A stretch of DNA of 5,982 nucleotides, taken from assembly GCA_027310505.1 (NCBI GenBank), contig DAIDAS010000081.1:1-5982 (forward strand). Direction: 5' to 3'. The notes beneath the pieces are model-generated. The model was not told the DNA's origin and ran no database searches. It worked only from the letters and a program-made list of their open reading frames with translations. The translations under genes and the position numbers were made by a program. Shown here piece by piece: positions 1 through 5,982 of the stretch; the stretch's first letter is position 1; every line of letters starts with the position of its first letter. The stretch comes from a bacterium (GTDB lineage Bacteria > Pseudomonadota > Gammaproteobacteria > Burkholderiales > Methylophilaceae).

Positions 1-1349
1 GTACCGACCAGCACAGGTTGCCCGCGCGTCTGGCACTCCTTGATGTCGTCAATCACCGCTTGGTATTTCTCATTCGCGGTGCGATAGACCTTGTCCATCA
101 TGTCCTTGCGCACCATGGCGTTGTTGGTGGGGATCACCACCGTCTCCAGGCCATAAATCTGATTGAACTCGAATGCCTCGGTGTCGGCTGTGCCGGTCAT
201 GCCGCCCAGCTTGCCGTACATGCGGAAGTAATTCTGGAAGGTGATGGACGCCAGCGTCTGGTTTTCCTTCTGGATGGGCACGCCTTCCTTGGCCTCCACG
301 GCCTGGTGCAGGCCGTCGGACCAGCGGCGGCCGGACATCATGCGGCCGGTAAACTCGTCCACGATGACAATCTCGCCATCCTTCACCACATAATGCTGAT
401 CGCGGTGGAACAGCGACTGCGCCCGCAGCGCGGCGTACAGGTGATGCACCAGACTGATGTTGGCGGCATCGTACAGGTTGGTACCGGCCAACAGGCCGGC
501 TTCCATCAGCAGCGCCTCTGCGTGCTCATGACCCGCCTCGGACAACAGCACCTGTTGCGATTTTTCATCCACCCAGAAATCGCCCTCGCCTTCTTCTTCC
601 TGCTGGCGGGTCAATTTCAGCGCGATGGCGTTGATGGCGGTATACAGTTGAACACTGTCTTCCGCCTGGCCGGAAATGATCAGCGGCGTACGTGCCTCGT
701 CGATCAGGATGGAGTCCACTTCATCCACCACCGCGAAGTTCAGGGCGCGCTGCACGCGCTCTTCCACCGCGTAGACCATGTTGTCGCGCAGGTAGTCGAA
801 ACCGTATTCGTTGTTGGTACCGTAGGTAATGTCGGCGGCGTAGGCCTTCTGCTTCTCGTCATGCGGCATCTGCGACAGGTTGATGCCGTAGGTGAGGCCG
901 AGAAAGTTGTACAGCTTGCCCATCCAGTGCGCGTCGCGGCTGGCCAGGTAATCATTCACCGTCACCACATGCACGCCCTTGCCGGAGATGGCGTTCAGAT
1001 ACACCGGCAGCGTGGCCACCAGCGTCTTGCCTTCACCAGTACGCATTTCGGCGATCTTGCCGTAGTGCAACACCATGCCGCCGATCAGCTGCACGTCGAA
1101 ATGACGCATCCCCAGCGCGCGGCGGCCGCCTTCGCGTACCACGGCAAAGGCTTCCGGCAACAACTTGTCGAGCGACTCGCCGTTCTTGTAACGCTGCTTG
1201 AATTCCTCGGTCTTGCCGCGCAGCTGTTCGTCGCTCAACGCCTGCATGGCCGGTTCCAGCGCATTGATGGCGCGCACCGTCTGGGAATATTGTTTGATCA
1301 GGCGCTCATTGCGGCTGCCGAAAATTTTCTTGAATACCGTGGATAACAT
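1..1349 (-). CDS. secA: Preprotein translocase ATPase SecA, N-terminal half (3' end beyond left edge)
   Basis: SecA is the cytosolic/peripheral ATPase that drives unfolded preproteins through the SecYEG channel. The minus strand reads open from an ATG at 1349 to the left edge, giving 449 codons of a protein that is normally about 900 residues. The start MLSTVFKKIFGSRNERL aligns with known SecA N-termini, which fixes the start. Visible landmarks are the Walker A motif MRTGEGKT at residues 102-109 (K108), the Walker B DEVD at 209-212 followed by SILIDEARTPLIISG, then the preprotein cross-linking region, DEFTGRMMSGRRWSDGLHQA, and TGTADTEAFEF. The fragment ends in QPVLVG, the opening of the second nucleotide-binding fold. 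Residue numbers of both Walker motifs match E. coli SecA, so nothing is inserted or lost up to there. No strong Shine-Dalgarno is visible before the ATG. The M23 peptidase gene lies 68 bp upstream on the same strand, so co-transcription is possible. Confidence 0.98.
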   Translation of the reverse strand, partial: MLSTVFKKIFGSRNERLIKQYSQTVRAINALEPAMQALSDEQLRGKTEEFKQRYKNGESLDKLLPEAFAVVREGGRRALGMRHFDVQLIGGMVLHYGKIAEMRTGEGKTLVATLPVYLNAISGKGVHVVTVNDYLASRDAHWMGKLYNFLGLTYGINLSQMPHDEKQKAYAADITYGTNNEYGFDYLRDNMVYAVEERVQRALNFAVVDEVDSILIDEARTPLIISGQAEDSVQLYTAINAIALKLTRQQEEEGEGDFWVDEKSQQVLLSEAGHEHAEALLMEAGLLAGTNLYDAANISLVHHLYAALRAQSLFHRDQHYVVKDGEIVIVDEFTGRMMSGRRWSDGLHQAVEAKEGVPIQKENQTLASITFQNYFRMYGKLGGMTGTADTEAFEFNQIYGLETVVIPTNNAMVRKDMMDKVYRTANEKYQAVIDDIKECQTRGQPVLVG

Positions 1350-1364
1350 AAAGAGTTGCCAACT

Positions 1365-1380
1365 TTCCGCAGAAGCGGAA
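1365..1380 (-). promoter_or_regulatory. Perfect 6-bp hairpin in the secA leader
   Basis: TTCCGC and GCGGAA form a perfect 6-bp stem around a 4-base loop, 15 bases before the secA ATG. On the minus strand no T-run follows, so it is not a normal terminator for the peptidase gene. On the plus strand it is followed by TTTT. The only SD-like purines near secA (GGAAAG) partly lie in the stem. It could affect secA translation or be incidental; a regulatory role is inference. Confidence 0.3.
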
Positions 1381-1385
1381 TTTTA
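1380..1385 (-). promoter_or_regulatory. Possible -10 element for secA
   Basis: The minus strand reads TAAAAT here, a 5/6 match to TATAAT, inside the AT-rich 68-bp gap between the peptidase stop and the secA start. No convincing -35 box lies 16-18 bases upstream. If used, transcription would begin about 25 bases before the secA ATG, inside the neighbouring hairpin, so promoter and hairpin are competing readings of the same bases. Confidence 0.22.
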
Positions 1386-1417
1386 AGTGAATTGAAATAG
1401 ATGGAAGCTACTGAATT

Positions 1418-2299
1418 TCAGCCATTACGATTTTGAAGATATTTACGTGGATCAAGGGCAACCCCATTGAGACGCACCTCGAAATGCAAATGCGCACCGG
1501 TAGAACGCCCCGTATTGCCGACCTCCGCAATCAACTGTCCTTTTTGCACGCGATCCCCAGTCTTGACCAGTAAACGGCGGGCATGCGCATAACGCGTTTC
1601 AAGGCCGGCCCCATGGTCAACCTTGACGATATTACCATAATCCGGCGTGCTTTCAGCCTGCACCACGATGCCACTGGCTGCTGCATAAATCGGAGTGCCG
1701 ACTTCGGCCATGAAGTCCAAGCCCTCGTGCATCGCCATGTGCCCGGTAAACGGGTCAACCCGCCAGCCGAAACTGGACGAGTTATAAGCGACATTCACAG
1801 GGCTGCCGGAAGGAAGGGTGCTTTTGGTCAGGTTCTGTTGCAGCAGCATGGCTTCCAGCACACCCAGACGGTCGTTGCGCTGCTCGACCTGCTGCGTAAG
1901 TTCGACAATCTGGCGGCTGAGCTCATCCGCACTCAGGCTGTGCTCCTGCACCATGGGGCCGCCCTGCCCGGGCACTTGCCCGGCCTTGATATCCTTGTCC
2001 TTGACCCCAGCCAGTTCCGCCAGACGCTCGCTCAGGGCGTCCAGCCGCATCACGCGCGCCTGGATCTGCCCAAGCTGCAACGCGAGCGCATCGAGATGCT
2101 GTTGTGGATTGCTGCGTACAGCCTGGATCATCCGCACCGGCAGCAGAACACCTTGGTGTGTACTGTCCGCCTGTGGCAGAATGAGCGCGGCGGTCAGCAT
2201 GGAAGATGCCAGCAACAAGCTGGTGACAAGAAGCACAGCTTGCCCCAGCGTCAACGTCTTGGCTTTCGCCATGTTGTTGGACACAAAAATGATGTTCAC
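1418..2299 (-). CDS. Membrane-anchored M23 (LytM-type) zinc metallopeptidase
   Basis: Predicted periplasmic murein endopeptidase that would cut peptide cross-links of peptidoglycan. From the GTG at 2299 it has 293 residues: a short basic/polar N-terminus, one membrane segment or uncleaved signal at about 19-42, a Leu/Gln-rich probable coiled coil at about 65-155, and a C-terminal M23 domain at about 175-288. All expected zinc and catalytic residues are present: HEGLD (H191, D195), YAH (H239) and HLH (H270, H272), so it should be active. The GTG start is preferred because AGGGG lies 5 bases before it and the resulting start (M)NIIFVSNNMAKAKTLTL resembles what I recall of secA-adjacent M23 proteins in betaproteobacteria. 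ATG at 2272 (284 aa) is the alternative and lacks a good ribosome site. The reading frame stays open upstream to 2479, but that would overlap dciA. It lies 68 bp upstream of secA and diverges from dciA. Confidence 0.93.
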   Translation of the reverse strand: MNIIFVSNNMAKAKTLTLGQAVLLVTSLLLASSMLTAALILPQADSTHQGVLLPVRMIQAVRSNPQQHLDALALQLGQIQARVMRLDALSERLAELAGVKDKDIKAGQVPGQGGPMVQEHSLSADELSRQIVELTQQVEQRNDRLGVLEAMLLQQNLTKSTLPSGSPVNVAYNSSSFGWRVDPFTGHMAMHEGLDFMAEVGTPIYAAASGIVVQAESTPDYGNIVKVDHGAGLETRYAHARRLLVKTGDRVQKGQLIAEVGNTGRSTGAHLHFEVRLNGVALDPRKYLQNRNG

Positions 2300-2304
2300 G
2301 ATTT

Positions 2305-2309
2305 CCCCT
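2305..2309 (-). promoter_or_regulatory. Ribosome binding site deciding the GTG start of the M23 gene
   Basis: The minus strand reads AGGGG, then AAATC, then GTG at 2299. This 5-base spacing supports the GTG over the ATG 27 bases downstream, which has no purine-rich site before it. Confidence 0.6.
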
Positions 2310-2316
2310 ATTTTTT

Positions 2317-2320
2317 GGAG
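2317..2320 (+). promoter_or_regulatory. Ribosome binding site of dciA
   Basis: GGAG after a T-run, 9 bases before the ATG at 2330. It decides the dciA start against the much longer open frame reaching back to 1583, which is only the antisense of the M23 gene. Confidence 0.7.
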
Positions 2321-2329
2321 ATTCCCGGC

Positions 2330-2746
2330 ATGCGGCGCATTCGCGCGCTCTTCAATGACAACACCGAGATCCAGACGCTGATCAGCCACGCAGGCGATCT
2401 GACGGCACTGCAAACAATCTGGGGCAGCGTCGTACCGCAACCCCTGCGGGAATTCACTCGAGCTGGCGGAATGAAACACCGCCGAATCACCGTCTTTGCC
2501 GACAATGGCGCAGTGGCAGCCAAGATCAAACTGCTCGCGCCAACACTGCTAAAAAACTTGCAAATCAAAGGCGTAGAAGTTACTTCAATTCGCGTTGAAG
2601 TGCAAGTCAAATCTATGGCGCGACGCCCGCCAAAACCGCAGCGCCACCTGAGCCGGAAAGCCGCCAGCAGCCTGTCCGATCTGGCTGAGAGCCTGCCGGA
2701 TTCGCCGCTCCGAGCAGCCCTGGAACGTCTCGCCCAAAAAACCTGA
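2330..2746 (+). CDS. dciA: DUF721 / DciA-family protein, probable replicative helicase loader
   Basis: DciA (DUF721) proteins load or operate the DnaB helicase in bacteria lacking the phage-derived DnaC or DnaI loaders. This 138-residue cytoplasmic protein shows the family pattern: an N-terminal helix (MRRIRALFNDNTEIQTLISH), a conserved Trp in QTIWGSVVP (W31), a beta-alpha core from RITVFADNG (52-60) through AAKIKLLAPTLLKNL (63-77), a closing strand IRVEVQV (87-93), and a basic linker rich in Arg, Lys and Pro (about 94-109). It ends in a helix with SPLRAALERLAQ. Such a C-terminal tail is, as I recall, common in betaproteobacterial members. The start is set by GGAG 9 bases upstream. The stop is 4 bp before the TSUP start, so the two are probably one transcript. 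The assignment rests on recognised pattern; helicase loading is known for the family and not shown here. Confidence 0.86.
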   Translation: MRRIRALFNDNTEIQTLISHAGDLTALQTIWGSVVPQPLREFTRAGGMKHRRITVFADNGAVAAKIKLLAPTLLKNLQIKGVEVTSIRVEVQVKSMARRPPKPQRHLSRKAASSLSDLAESLPDSPLRAALERLAQKT

Positions 2747-2750
2747 CACG

Positions 2751-3554
2751 ATGCAGCTTTTTATAGAATTTTTCCTGTTCCTGCTCACCGGTGCATTTGC
2801 TGGCATCCTTTCAGGGCTGCTCGGCGTTGGCGGCGGGCTGATCATCGTGCCGATATTGCTGTTTTTGCTCGGCCAGCATCATTTTCCGGCCGCCCAACTG
2901 ATGCACGTCGCACTGGGCACTTCGCTGGCCACCATCATCTTCACCTCGCTAGCCTCGGCGCGGGCGCACCACGGCCACGGCAACGTCAACTGGCGGATCG
3001 TGCGCCTCATCGCGCCCGGCATCATTGCGGGTACCCTGCTCGGCGCCTGGCTGGCAGCACGCATGAACACCGGCAGCCTGAAAATACTGTTCGTCATTTT
3101 CGTTTTTTATGTCGGGACCCATTTGCTGTTGGATTTCTGCCCGCCACCCAGCCGGACGCCACCTGGCAAAGCCAAGCTGCTCACTGCCGGCGGGCTGATC
3201 GGCGCCCTGTCCAGCTTGGTTGGCATCGGCGGCGGCTCGATGACCGTACCGTTTCTGGTCTGCTGCAACTGCCATATGCGCGAAGCCGTCGGCACCTCTT
3301 CGGCCGTGGGGTTCCCTATCGCGGTAGCCGGGACGGTCGGATACATCGCCACCGGCCTGCAGGTCACCGGCCTGCCGCCCTATAGCCTGGGGTTCGTCTA
3401 TCTGCCGGCTGTGGCCGGGATTACCATGGCCAGCATGCTGACAGCCCCCATTGGTGCAAAACTGGCGCAAACGTTGCCGGTGCCGCTGCTGAAAAAGCTG
3501 TTTGCTCTCCTGCTCTACGGCTTGGGTCTGAAAATGCTGCTGGGGAGCCTGTAA
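2751..3554 (+). CDS. TSUP / TauE-SafE family membrane permease
   Basis: An inner-membrane transporter of 267 residues, normal size for TSUP, a family linked to export or uptake of sulfite, thiosulfate and organosulfonates. It is strongly hydrophobic, with about eight membrane segments. The two-fold repeat typical of the family is clear: GILSGLLGVGGGLIIVPIL (18-36) matches GALSSLVGIGGGSMTVPFL (151-169), and ALGTS (54-58) matches AVGTSS (179-184). A soluble loop with Pro and basic residues (about 130-142) separates the halves. C171, C172 and C174 cluster just after the second repeat, and His-rich HHGHG (73-77) lies in a loop; neither defines the substrate. It starts 4 bp after the dciA stop with no clear ribosome site of its own, so translational coupling is likely. 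The substrate cannot be named from sequence, and no sulfur-metabolism gene is visible nearby. Confidence 0.93.
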   Translation: MQLFIEFFLFLLTGAFAGILSGLLGVGGGLIIVPILLFLLGQHHFPAAQLMHVALGTSLATIIFTSLASARAHHGHGNVNWRIVRLIAPGIIAGTLLGAWLAARMNTGSLKILFVIFVFYVGTHLLLDFCPPPSRTPPGKAKLLTAGGLIGALSSLVGIGGGSMTVPFLVCCNCHMREAVGTSSAVGFPIAVAGTVGYIATGLQVTGLPPYSLGFVYLPAVAGITMASMLTAPIGAKLAQTLPVPLLKKLFALLLYGLGLKMLLGSL

Positions 3555-3586
3555 GCCAGCGCATTGGTGACCGATGCCAGCAAAAA
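3555..3586. terminator. Weak hairpin in the convergent gap between the TSUP and HD-GYP genes
   Basis: The two genes converge with 32 bp between stops. GCATTGG (3561-3567) and CCGATGC (3571-3577) can pair over 7 positions with one U-G wobble and a 3-base loop. No T-run follows on either strand, so this is not a canonical intrinsic terminator; it may still help end both transcripts. Confidence 0.25.
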
Positions 3587-5683
3587 TCAGGCCGGCAAAC
3601 TGTACCGATGTTCCCTGAACATCCTGACGCAGGCATCCGCGACCTCGGGGTCGTAAAGCACGCCCCGGCCGCCAGAAATCTCGCCTAGCGCCTCATCCAT
3701 ACTCAACGCAGGCCGGTAGGGGCGGTGTGAAAGCATGGCTTCCATGACATCCGCGACCGCAAGGATGCGCGACTCAGGCAGGATGTCGTTGCCCTTGAGT
3801 CCTTGCGGATAGCCGGAGCCATCGAGCCGTTCATGGTGCTGCAGCACGATCTGCGCAATAGGCCAGGGAAAATCGATTTCGCTGAGAATCTCAAAGCCGG
3901 CCTGGGCATGCGTTTTGAACAGTTCGTGCTCAATGTCATCCAGCTGGCCCGGCTTGCTCAGAAGCTCGGCAGGGATGCGGATCTTCCCGATCTCATAAAT
4001 AAGGGCGGCAAGATACAGTACGCGGATGCGCTCGCTGGGCCAATGCATTTCAAGAGCAATGGCTTTTGACAGGTCAGCGACGCGCCGCTGATGGCCTGCG
4101 GTATAGGGGTCGCGCATTTCAACGATCGCCGCCATGGCCTCGATGGTCTGGATCAGGGTCTGTTCCAGCTTTTCCCGGCTCGCGTATAACGCCTTTTCAG
4201 CCAACATGCGCTGGGTCACGTCACGCGCCGCAGCCAATACGCCTTGCAGGCGGCCGGCATCGTCATGGTAAACGCTAGCGTTGTACAACACATCGGTCAC
4301 ATGGCCATCCTTGTGCCGGATGGTCAGTGGATAATCCGTCACTTTACCCTCGGAGAAAACCTGCCGATACCCCTCGCGCGCCTTGTCCGGTTCAGTAAAG
4401 TATTCCGAGAATTCCTTTCCGATCAGTTCAGATCGGGGGTGCCCGGTGACGCGAACGGTTGCCTCGTTGACGTCCATGACCTTGCCTCCCGGGCTAATGG
4501 TCACCAGCGGATCCAGGCTGGCCTCGATCAGGTTTCGCGTATACCTTGCGCTGGCGGCAAGGCTCTCGCTCATTTTTTCGGCCAGCTTGATGGCGCGCGC
4601 ATTGGTAGTCGATAACAGCCAGACAATCAAGGTAATGAGCAGACTGATGATGCCGCCGAAAATGGCCACGGTACGTGCCTGCCCCATCCCGGCCCGTGCT
4701 TCGAAGGAAGGCAGCGAATACACCTCAATCGTCCAGTCATGGCCCAGGTATCGCACCGTTTTAACCGAGGAAAAAAGCGGCTGGATGGGCTTGCGGTTCG
4801 GGGGGGATCCTGCCATCGAATCAAACATGAGGCTTGCCTGATCGGCCGAGCGGCCATCATGAATCTCAATGCCAAGACTGCCTTTTACCTCATCCAACTG
4901 GCGCCCCAGGATACCTTTCCGGACGAGGTCGCCCATCCTGAACGGACTGTATACCCAACCCAGCAGATTGCTGCGTCGCTCATTGAGGGTCGCATGGGGC
5001 GCATTATTCCGGTATATCGGGAAATACATCAGGAACCCGCTCTGCACATCGGATTCGGTTTCCTGCACCAGCTTCACCTTGCCGGAAAGCGCGCCCTCGC
5101 CACGATCACGCGCCCGGTTCATGGCCTCGCGACGAACCGGCTCGGAATACATGTCGTAACCTGCGGCACGCTGGTTACGCCAGTCAAACGGCTCCAGATA
5201 AATAATGGCCGTGTACAAATCACGCACGCCCTCCGGCCTGATGGTGAATTTCGGCAGGCCGTCCTTGCGAATCGACGCAACCCTCCGCACTTTGTCCCTG
5301 GGGGAAATCAGCTCGGAGAAACCCAGGCCCTGGATGCCCGGATAGGTCTCCCGCAGATGCAACATTTCAGCATAGGCATGGAACTCGTCCCTTTCCACGG
5401 AATCGCTGGCAGCGAACAGGCCCGACGCCCCCTGCAGGAGATCGCTGTAATCCTCGACCCGCTCCTGGATTCTGGTGTGGATCTCCATGACCTTGGAATT
5501 GAACTGGCTGTGCAGCTCATTGACAGTAATTTGCCACACGCTTTTCCAGGCGAAATAAGTCACGATCAGGCAGAAAAGCAGCACTACTGGCGGCGACACC
5601 ATGATGAGCGTCAAAAATCGGCGCTCTTCAGGCAGTGCTTTTTGATCGCGCTTATCGGCGGGCTTGCTCATGGCGGATCTCAA
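3587..5683 (-). CDS. CHASE-PAS-HD-GYP signalling protein with degenerate HD pair
   Basis: Membrane sensor of the cyclic-di-GMP phosphodiesterase type, 698 residues. In order: cytoplasmic tail, membrane segment (about 25-45), periplasmic CHASE-type ligand domain (about 80-290, with YPGIQGLGFSE and GYDMYSEPVRREAM), second membrane segment (about 338-358), linker helix, PAS domain (about 380-490), helical linker, and HD-GYP domain (about 515-695). HD-GYP residues kept are H531, H592, H616-H617, the loop DGSGYP (621-626) and D645. The namesake His-Asp pair, normally HDIGK, is YEIGK here (Y563-E564, bases 3992-3997). That should weaken or abolish metal-dependent hydrolysis; a glutamate could still bind metal. 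There is no GGDEF or EAL domain. The start is TTG at 5683 with GGAG 7 bases upstream. ATG at 5671 (four codons shorter) is a real alternative, with a poorer site. It lies 43 bp after a paralogous HD-GYP gene, probably in one operon. CHASE ligand unknown. Confidence 0.94.
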   Translation of the reverse strand: MRSAMSKPADKRDQKALPEERRFLTLIMVSPPVVLLFCLIVTYFAWKSVWQITVNELHSQFNSKVMEIHTRIQERVEDYSDLLQGASGLFAASDSVERDEFHAYAEMLHLRETYPGIQGLGFSELISPRDKVRRVASIRKDGLPKFTIRPEGVRDLYTAIIYLEPFDWRNQRAAGYDMYSEPVRREAMNRARDRGEGALSGKVKLVQETESDVQSGFLMYFPIYRNNAPHATLNERRSNLLGWVYSPFRMGDLVRKGILGRQLDEVKGSLGIEIHDGRSADQASLMFDSMAGSPPNRKPIQPLFSSVKTVRYLGHDWTIEVYSLPSFEARAGMGQARTVAIFGGIISLLITLIVWLLSTTNARAIKLAEKMSESLAASARYTRNLIEASLDPLVTISPGGKVMDVNEATVRVTGHPRSELIGKEFSEYFTEPDKAREGYRQVFSEGKVTDYPLTIRHKDGHVTDVLYNASVYHDDAGRLQGVLAAARDVTQRMLAEKALYASREKLEQTLIQTIEAMAAIVEMRDPYTAGHQRRVADLSKAIALEMHWPSERIRVLYLAALIYEIGKIRIPAELLSKPGQLDDIEHELFKTHAQAGFEILSEIDFPWPIAQIVLQHHERLDGSGYPQGLKGNDILPESRILAVADVMEAMLSHRPYRPALSMDEALGEISGGRGVLYDPEVADACVRMFREHRYSLPA

Positions 5684-5690
5684 ATGGGCA

Positions 5691-5694
5691 CTCC
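5691..5694 (-). promoter_or_regulatory. Ribosome binding site favouring the TTG start of the CHASE-PAS-HD-GYP gene
   Basis: GGAG on the minus strand ends 7 bases before TTG at 5683. The same GGAG is 19 bases from the ATG at 5671, too far to serve it; only a weaker GAG is well placed for that ATG. Confidence 0.5.
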
Positions 5695-5726
5695 AAAAAT
5701 CGTACGTTCATTCGCATCAGTCACGA

Positions 5727-5982
5727 TCAGGTCGGCATGACGTAATGCCGTTCACGAAAAAGCTTGATGCAGGCATCCACCACTGCGGGGTCGTAGGACA
5801 CGCTGCGATTGCGGGAAATCTCTTCCAGCGCAGCATCCAGCCCGAGTCCGGGACGATAGGGGCGATGTGAAAACATCGCCTCCACGACATCGGCCACCGC
5901 CAGTATCCTGGCTTCCAGCAGAATCTCGTCGCCCTTCAGCCCCTGGGGATACCCCGTGCCATCGAATCGCTCGTGATGCTGT
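5727..5982 (-). CDS. HD-GYP domain protein, C-terminal 84 residues (5' end beyond right edge)
   Basis: The minus strand reads open from the right edge to a TGA at 5727-5729. The 84 residues begin QHHERFDGTGYPQGLKG, holding the paired histidines and the GYP loop, then RILAVADVVEAM with the conserved Asp, and SHRPYRP, ending HYVMPT. This is the C-terminal third of an HD-GYP domain, the c-di-GMP phosphodiesterase class that hydrolyses c-di-GMP to pGpG or GMP. Without gaps, 57 of 84 residues match the end of the downstream CHASE-PAS-HD-GYP protein, so the two are tandem paralogues. The visible motifs are intact, but the His-Asp pair and the sensor domains are outside the window, so activity and architecture cannot be judged. 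The stop is 43 bp before the next gene's start, which suggests co-transcription. Confidence 0.93.
   Translation of the reverse strand, partial: QHHERFDGTGYPQGLKGDEILLEARILAVADVVEAMFSHRPYRPGLGLDAALEEISRNRSVSYDPAVVDACIKLFRERHYVMPT

Noticed and set aside
18..1346. Plus-strand open frame of 442 codons
   Set aside because: It lies antisense to secA, whose protein matches the family throughout. The His/Gln/Val-rich translation resembles no family and is typical of a shadow frame in GC-rich DNA.
1583..2329. N-terminal extension of the dciA frame back to 1583
   Set aside because: This part is antisense to the M23 gene and has no family resemblance. GGAG before the ATG at 2330 and the DUF721 N-terminus fix the real start.
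2356..2361. TTGTCA on the minus strand as a -35 box for the M23 gene
   Set aside because: A good single hexamer, but the bases 16-18 further on are GC-rich with no -10 match.
2300..2479. Upstream extension of the M23 frame to 2479
   Set aside because: It would run antisense over the dciA 5' end, precede the membrane anchor with a long Cys-containing segment unlike the family, and ignore the AGGGG-GTG signal at 2299.
2949..3470. Minus-strand open frame of 173 codons
   Set aside because: It is antisense to the TSUP gene, highly polar with no family pattern, while the plus strand encodes the canonical two-fold repeat.
5700..5705. TACGAT on the minus strand as a -10 box for the HD-GYP gene
   Set aside because: Only a 4/6 match with no -35 at the right distance; the 43-bp gap is better explained by read-through from the upstream paralogue.
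4739..5740. Plus-strand open frame of 333 codons
   Set aside because: It is antisense to the CHASE region of the HD-GYP protein, whose motifs are unmistakable; it has no recognisable domain.

Overview
This window looks like a chromosomal segment of a betaproteobacterium with moderately high GC. The evidence is gene content and order: a secA start, an M23 peptidase upstream of it on the same strand, and a short DUF721/DciA gene diverging from the peptidase. I recall this arrangement from betaproteobacteria. A TSUP transporter and CHASE/PAS/HD-GYP proteins would suit an environmental lineage (for example Nitrosomonadales-like), but that placement is inference; no 16S or other marker is present.

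Layout. The left part (1-2299) is minus-strand: the first half of secA (cut by the left edge) and, 68 bp upstream of it, a membrane-anchored LytM/M23 endopeptidase. The peptidase most likely starts at a GTG. Thirty bases away on the other strand begins a plus-strand pair, dciA (2330-2746) and a TSUP permease (2751-3554), separated by only 4 bp. The right part (3587-5982) is again minus-strand and converges on the permease gene. It holds a complete 698-aa CHASE-PAS-HD-GYP protein and, upstream, the last 84 residues of a close HD-GYP paralogue cut by the right edge. No gene-free stretch exceeds 100 bp, and I see no tRNA, rRNA, CRISPR array, IS element or attachment site.

How the genes fit together. 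The left and middle genes are housekeeping: replicative helicase loading (DciA), cell-wall remodelling (M23), protein export (SecA) and anion/sulfur-compound transport (TSUP). The right-hand genes are cyclic-di-GMP signalling genes. The main oddity is in the complete HD-GYP protein. Its namesake His-Asp pair is replaced by Tyr-Glu (Y563-E564), while the other recognisable HD-GYP residues, including the GYP loop, remain. It sits in tandem with a paralogue whose visible C-terminus is 57/84 identical. This suggests a degenerate sensor or effector copy beside a possibly active enzyme. I found no clear sign of a wholly new multi-gene system.
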